Assembly: GCF_024753135.1 (NCBI RefSeq)
Contig: NZ_JANUGP010000033.1
Location: 1-64,000 of the forward strand
DNA: 64,000 nt
Direction: 5' to 3'
Source: Streptomyces pyxinicus
GTDB taxonomy: Bacteria > Actinomycetota > Actinomycetes > Streptomycetales > Streptomycetaceae
Made by a program: the position numbers and the translations under genes. The notes under the pieces are model-generated. The model worked only from the letters and a program-made list of their open reading frames with translations, made no database searches and was not told where the DNA came from. Each line of letters begins with the position of its first letter. Positions within the stretch are counted from its first letter, which is position 1. Below, one piece after another: positions 60,096 to 64,000 of this stretch.

Positions 60096-61604
60096 ATGAC
60101 GGACTTCGCGCTGACACTCGACCGGGTGCGGCTCGGCGCCGGCGGACCGCTCAGCGCGGTACGCGTGGCCGACGGCGTCATCACCCACGTCGTCACCGAC
60201 GCGGAGTCCGGCGGCCGGGCGGCACCCCACACCGGTGAGCGGGTCCTCGACCTGGACGGGCGGGTGCTGCTGCCGGGCCTGTGGGACGCCCATGTGCACA
60301 TGGCGGAGTGGGCCAACGCCCGGCACCACCTGGACCTCGCGGGCACCGCCTCGGCACGCGCCGTCGCCGACCTCGTACGGGAACAGGCGGCCGGGGCACC
60401 CGGCGGCACCATCCTGTTCGGATACGGCTTCCGCGACGGACTGTGGCCCGACACCCCGCACAAGAGCCTCCTCGACGCGGTCCACCCCGACCGCCCGACC
60501 GCCCTGCTCAGCGCCGACCTGCACGCCGCCTGGCTCAACTCCGCCGCCCTCGCGCTCGCCGGCCGGGGCGACCACCCCACCGGACTGCTGCGCGAACACG
60601 AGGCCCACGAGACCCTGGCCGCCCTGCCGAAGGCACCGGCCCACGTGGTCGACGCCCGGGTCGCCGAGGCCTGCCGGGCCGCCGCCGCGCGCGGGGTGAC
60701 CGGCATCATCGACTTCGAGATCGGCGGCGCGGTGGACGACTGGCGGCGCCGTACGGCAACCGCCCCGCCCGCCCTGCGGGTGGCCGCCGCCGTCTACCCG
60801 AACGGCCTCGACGCCGCCCTCGCCCAGGGCCTGCGCACCGGTACCGGCATCGGCCCGCACGGCGGCCTGGTCCGGGTCGGCCCGCTGAAGCTGTTCACCG
60901 ACGGCTCCCTCAACACCCGCACCGCGCTGTGCCACGACCCCTACCCGGGCCTGGAGGGCACCGCGGACGCGCACGGCATAGGGGAGACGGCGCCCGGCGA
61001 ACTGGTGCGGCTGATGCGGCGGGCCGCCGCGCACGGCATCGAGCCCGCGGTGCACGCCATCGGGGACCGCGCCAACACCGTGGCCCTGGACGCCTTCGCG
61101 ACGGTGCGCTGCCGCGGCCGGATCGAACACGCCCAACTGCTCAGCCCCGAGGACCTGCCGCGCTTCGCGGAACTGGGCGTGACGGCCGGGGTGCAGCCCC
61201 GGCACGCCACCGACGACCGGGACGTGGCCGACCGGCACTGGGCCGGACGCACCGGCCGGGCCTTCGCCTACGCCGACCTGCTCGCCGCCGGCGCCCGCCT
61301 GGAGTTCGGCTCGGACGCCCCGGTCTCCCCGCTCGACCCCTGGCTCGCCATCGCCTCGGCCGTCAGCCGCACCCACGACGACCGCCCCGCCTGGCACCCC
61401 GAGCAGCGGCTGTCCGTACCGGACGCGCTCGCCGCCTCGGCCCGTGGCCGCCGGCTCGTCCGGGTCGGCGACGCGGCCGACCTGGTCGTGGTGGACGTGG
61501 ACCCGCTGACAGCGGACGCCGCCACCCTGCGCGCGATGCCCGTGCACGCCACCATGACCGCAGGACGCTGGACGCACGGGCCGTACGACACCCCAGCGAG
61601 GTGA
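60096..61604 (+). CDS. Amidohydrolase (YtcJ/Amidohydro_3 family)
   Basis: 502 residues. Metal-binding LPGLWDAHVHMAEW (about residue 64), KLFTDGSLNTRTALC, HAIGDRANTVALDAF, and GSDAPVSPLDPWLAI with the C-terminal Asp are the YtcJ-type pattern. Such enzymes cleave amide or ester-like bonds. Placed last in the iron island after a partial iron box, it could open a siderophore amide to free iron, but the substrate is not shown. The ATG at 60096 has an AGGGGAGG site. Confidence 0.87.
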   Translation: MTDFALTLDRVRLGAGGPLSAVRVADGVITHVVTDAESGGRAAPHTGERVLDLDGRVLLPGLWDAHVHMAEWANARHHLDLAGTASARAVADLVREQAAGAPGGTILFGYGFRDGLWPDTPHKSLLDAVHPDRPTALLSADLHAAWLNSAALALAGRGDHPTGLLREHEAHETLAALPKAPAHVVDARVAEACRAAAARGVTGIIDFEIGGAVDDWRRRTATAPPALRVAAAVYPNGLDAALAQGLRTGTGIGPHGGLVRVGPLKLFTDGSLNTRTALCHDPYPGLEGTADAHGIGETAPGELVRLMRRAAAHGIEPAVHAIGDRANTVALDAFATVRCRGRIEHAQLLSPEDLPRFAELGVTAGVQPRHATDDRDVADRHWAGRTGRAFAYADLLAAGARLEFGSDAPVSPLDPWLAIASAVSRTHDDRPAWHPEQRLSVPDALAASARGRRLVRVGDAADLVVVDVDPLTADAATLRAMPVHATMTAGRWTHGPYDTPAR

Positions 61605-61625
61605 GCCGGAGACCGCGCACGCCGA

Positions 61626-61654
61626 GGTCCCCAGCCCGGTCGGGGCTGGGGACC
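61626..61654. terminator. Strong bidirectional terminator
   Basis: Perfect 12-base arms (GGTCCCCAGCCC and its complement) with a 5-base loop between the convergent amidohydrolase and antiporter genes. Confidence 0.85.
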
Positions 61655-61673
61655 CGTGTGTCGTGCCCGGTCG

Positions 61674-62948
61674 TCAGGACCCGGAACCGGCTCCCGACGC
61701 GGCGGCGACCACGGGGGCCGGCCGCCCGGCCGTGTCGTCGCCGTCCCGCCGGAGCCAGGACAGCAGCGGACCCGTCATGGCGGTGGTGACGACCGCCACG
61801 ATGACCAGCAGCGCGTACCAGCGGCCGTCGAGCAGACCCGCCTGCTTGCCGACGTTGAGCGCGATGAGTTCGGTCAGGCCCCGGGTGTTCATCAGCGCAC
61901 CGATGACGGCGCTCTGCCGCCAGCTCCCGCCGCCCAGACGCGCGGCGAGCGTGCAGCCCCCGAGCTTGGCGGCGACCGCCACCACGAGCAGCGCGAGCAG
62001 CAACAGCAGGTCCGTGGCGCCCAGTCCGCCGATGTCGACGGACCAGCCGGTGGTGATGAAGAAGACCGGCAGCAGCAGGCTGCCCGCCCGGTCCGCCCAC
62101 GACACCAGCTCCGGGTCGGGGGAGCCGTCCCTACGGCGCGGCATCAGCAGCCCCGCCAGGAACGCCCCGAACACCGCGTGCAGGCCGAGGGCGTTGGTCG
62201 CCCACCCGGACAGCAGTGCCACCGCGACCAGCGGCCCGTCCCGCAGCGTGCCCCGGATCGCTGAGGTGCGCCGCAGCACCGGCCGGGTGACCGCGAGCAT
62301 CGCCAGCAGATAGCAGGCCAGCAGGCCGAGCACCACGGCCGGCGAGCGTCCCCCCGAACCGGCGAGCGCGACCACACCGGCCAGCAGCAGCCAGCCGACG
62401 ACGTCGGTCAGCGCCGCGGCGGCCGTGGCCACCGTGCCCGGCACCGTCCCGGCGAGACCGCGGTCGCGGATGATGCTCGCGAGGACCGGCATCGCCGTGA
62501 TGGACAGCGCGACCGCCAGATACAGCGGGAAGGCCCAGCCGTCGGGGATGCCCTTCGGCGCCAGGTCGGTGCCGAGCACGAGCCGGCCGAGCGCCACGCC
62601 CGCCGCCATGGGGACGGCGAGCGCGGCCACGGACACCGTGGTGACCGCCCGGCCCTGGTGGCGCAGCAGCGAGGTGTCCAGTTCACAGCCCACGGAGAAC
62701 ATGAACAGCACCAGCGCCACCTGACCGAGCACGCCGAGGAAGGGCAGCGCCTCGTCGGGGACCAGCGCGGAGCTGGGGTCGCCGGGGAACCGGCCCAGCA
62801 CGCTGGGCCCGAGGGCGATGCCGGCCAGCACCTGGCCGATCACCGGGGGCTGTCCGATCCGGCGGGCCAGCGCCGAGAGCAGGGCCGCGAGGGCGACGAC
62901 CGTGCCGGCGGCGACCAGCACGCTGGAGGTGATCTGCTCGGTACTCAT
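61674..62948 (-). CDS. Cation/proton antiporter (CPA2 family)
   Basis: 424 residues, about 12 to 13 helices. GQPPVIGQVLAGIALGPS, FMFSVGCELDTSLL, LSITAMPVLASIIRDRGL and GALMNTRGLTELIALNVG mark Na+/H+ or K+/H+ antiporters (KefB/NapA type). Related antiporters sit in several natural-product gene clusters. It starts 34 bases after the halogenase stop on the same strand, so the two are likely co-transcribed, and ends at a strong terminator. Confidence 0.9.
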   Translation of the reverse strand: MSTEQITSSVLVAAGTVVALAALLSALARRIGQPPVIGQVLAGIALGPSVLGRFPGDPSSALVPDEALPFLGVLGQVALVLFMFSVGCELDTSLLRHQGRAVTTVSVAALAVPMAAGVALGRLVLGTDLAPKGIPDGWAFPLYLAVALSITAMPVLASIIRDRGLAGTVPGTVATAAAALTDVVGWLLLAGVVALAGSGGRSPAVVLGLLACYLLAMLAVTRPVLRRTSAIRGTLRDGPLVAVALLSGWATNALGLHAVFGAFLAGLLMPRRRDGSPDPELVSWADRAGSLLLPVFFITTGWSVDIGGLGATDLLLLLALLVVAVAAKLGGCTLAARLGGGSWRQSAVIGALMNTRGLTELIALNVGKQAGLLDGRWYALLVIVAVVTTAMTGPLLSWLRRDGDDTAGRPAPVVAAASGAGSGS

Positions 62949-62982
62949 CCCACCCGCCCCGTGAGGGCTGCCACGGTCGGTC

Positions 62983-64000
62983 TCATACGGCCGTGCCCTC
63001 CTCGGCGAGCACGGCCTCCCCGGTGTCGGCCGTCGCGGGCACCGCCCAGCCGAGGCCGTCGGCCGAGGTCACGAGACCGTTCTCGAACAGCGGCTTCTCC
63101 AGGGTGGTGGCGCCGCCCATGGAGGCGCGGGCCTGGATCTCGTTCATGCCCTGCATGACGTCGGTGACGACCTGGGTGCCGAACAGCTCGCCCATTCGCT
63201 CCCCGCTCTCGCTCCGGGCGGGTCCGGTGCGGGTGACGGCGTCGGCGAGGTCCTGGGAGGAGGTGGTGAAGCGTTCCTTGAGGGTGTCGAGGTCCATGAG
63301 GGCCGCTTCGCCGGAGGAGACGCCGCCGACCAGTTCCACGAAAGCGCGCAGGTCGGTGGCTTCGGCGCGGGAGACCTTGCGGGCCTGCCAGAAGTAGGAG
63401 TCCTCGTTGTGCTGCATGTCGTAGAAGGCGAGGAGGAATTCGTAGAAGACGCCGTACTCGCGGCGGTAGCGGCGCTCGAACTCCCCGAACGCCCGCTCCT
63501 CCTCCAGGTCGCCCGCGAGGGCGCTGTTGATGGAGCGGGCGGCGAGGAGGCCGCCGTACGTGGCGAGGTGGACGCCGGTGGAGAAGACGGGGTCGACGAA
63601 GCAGGCGGCGTCGCCGACCAGGACCATGCCGGGCTGCCAGAAGCGTTCCATGGCGTAGGAGTAGTCCTTGCGGACGCGGAGTTCGCCGTAGGGGCCGTCG
63701 GTGACGCGGGTGGCGTCCTTGAGGTAGTCCTTGATCATCGGGGCGCGTTCGATGAACTGGGCCATGGCGGCCTCGGGGTCGCGGGAGAGGGTGGAGACCT
63801 GGGAGCGGTTGACGACGGCGCCGACGCTGGTGAGGGTGTCGGTGAGGGGGATGTACCAGAACCAGCCGTCGTCCCAGGCGCAGCACAGGATGTTCCCGGC
63901 ATCCGGTCCGGGCAGCCGCTTGCCGCCCTCGTAGTAGCCGTAGAGGGCGACGTTGCGGAAGAAGTCCGAGTAGTTCCGCTTGCCCACCGTGCGGGCCAGT
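62983..64000 (-). CDS. Flavin-dependent halogenase (5-prime end cut by window)
   Basis: About 339 residues of the C-terminal two thirds are present; the frame is open to the right edge. The halogenase WxWxIP motif is present as WFWYIP. MVLVGDAACFVDPVFSTGVHL is the second FAD motif. FYDMQHNEDSYFWQARKV is typical of halogenases that act on carrier-protein-bound phenol, pyrrole or acyl substrates, as in glycopeptide and related clusters. The N-terminal GxGxxG and the conserved Lys lie outside the window. It forms a unit with the antiporter downstream. Confidence 0.92.
   Translation of the reverse strand, partial: LARTVGKRNYSDFFRNVALYGYYEGGKRLPGPDAGNILCCAWDDGWFWYIPLTDTLTSVGAVVNRSQVSTLSRDPEAAMAQFIERAPMIKDYLKDATRVTDGPYGELRVRKDYSYAMERFWQPGMVLVGDAACFVDPVFSTGVHLATYGGLLAARSINSALAGDLEEERAFGEFERRYRREYGVFYEFLLAFYDMQHNEDSYFWQARKVSRAEATDLRAFVELVGGVSSGEAALMDLDTLKERFTTSSQDLADAVTRTGPARSESGERMGELFGTQVVTDVMQGMNEIQARASMGGATTLEKPLFENGLVTSADGLGWAVPATADTGEAVLAEEGTAV

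Overview
The window reads as chromosomal DNA from a Streptomyces-like actinomycete. It is very GC-rich with strong third-position GC. It carries typical streptomycete secreted enzymes (a snapalysin beside its LysR regulator and a short secreted phospholipase A2), iron boxes of the DmdR/IdeR type, and many divergent regulator/enzyme pairs. I see no rRNA, tRNA, CRISPR array, insertion sequence or integration site.

Layout. 35-1836: snapalysin and a divergent LysR regulator sharing an operator. 1844-5983: an OmpR-type response regulator and histidine kinase (GTGA overlap) followed by a secreted glycosidase-like protein. 6129-11689: SAM methyltransferase, TetR, FAD-linked oxidase, membrane Ser/Thr kinase and a lipoprotein. 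11702-18645: radical-SAM spore-photoproduct-lyase-like protein, TetR, saccharopine-dehydrogenase-like protein, phospholipase A2, a small secreted protein, a membrane desaturase and a PLP enzyme. 18721-24717: MarR plus an MFS exporter with unusual C-terminal beta domains, two SDRs and a PAP2-type membrane protein. 24727-28542: an alanyl-tRNA synthetase paralogue reduced to its aminoacylation core, preceded by a possible leader peptide; then three tandem secreted glycine-rich proteins (one with an about 16-residue periodic repeat, one ending in a helix-turn-helix, one with repeated Cys motifs) and a small membrane protein. This is the least familiar part of the window. 28586-31043: GNAT, alpha/beta hydrolase and a lone ABC ATPase.

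31087-36713 is the glyoxylate-shunt region: hydroxyacyl-CoA dehydrogenase, malate synthase and isocitrate lyase, with a divergent RamB-like regulator. 36788-45491 holds a FAD monooxygenase/MarR pair, a Vat-like acetyltransferase, a zinc alcohol dehydrogenase, several small proteins (DUF3072, SRPBCC, DUF3140, CBS), a RecQ-family helicase, a small membrane protein and a VOC protein.

45594-61604 is an iron-acquisition island with five iron-box-like sites. It has a HugZ/DUF2470-type protein and an isochorismatase-like protein lacking its catalytic Asp. It encodes two siderophore importers (three binding proteins, one fused and two separate permeases) with only one ATPase gene, and an AraC regulator. 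It also has a heterodimeric ABC pair with complementary degenerate ATPase motifs and an amidohydrolase. No siderophore synthetase is present. A strong terminator closes the island.

61674-64000, on the other strand, holds a cation/proton antiporter and a flavin-dependent halogenase cut by the right edge. This suggests that a halogenated natural-product gene cluster continues beyond the window.
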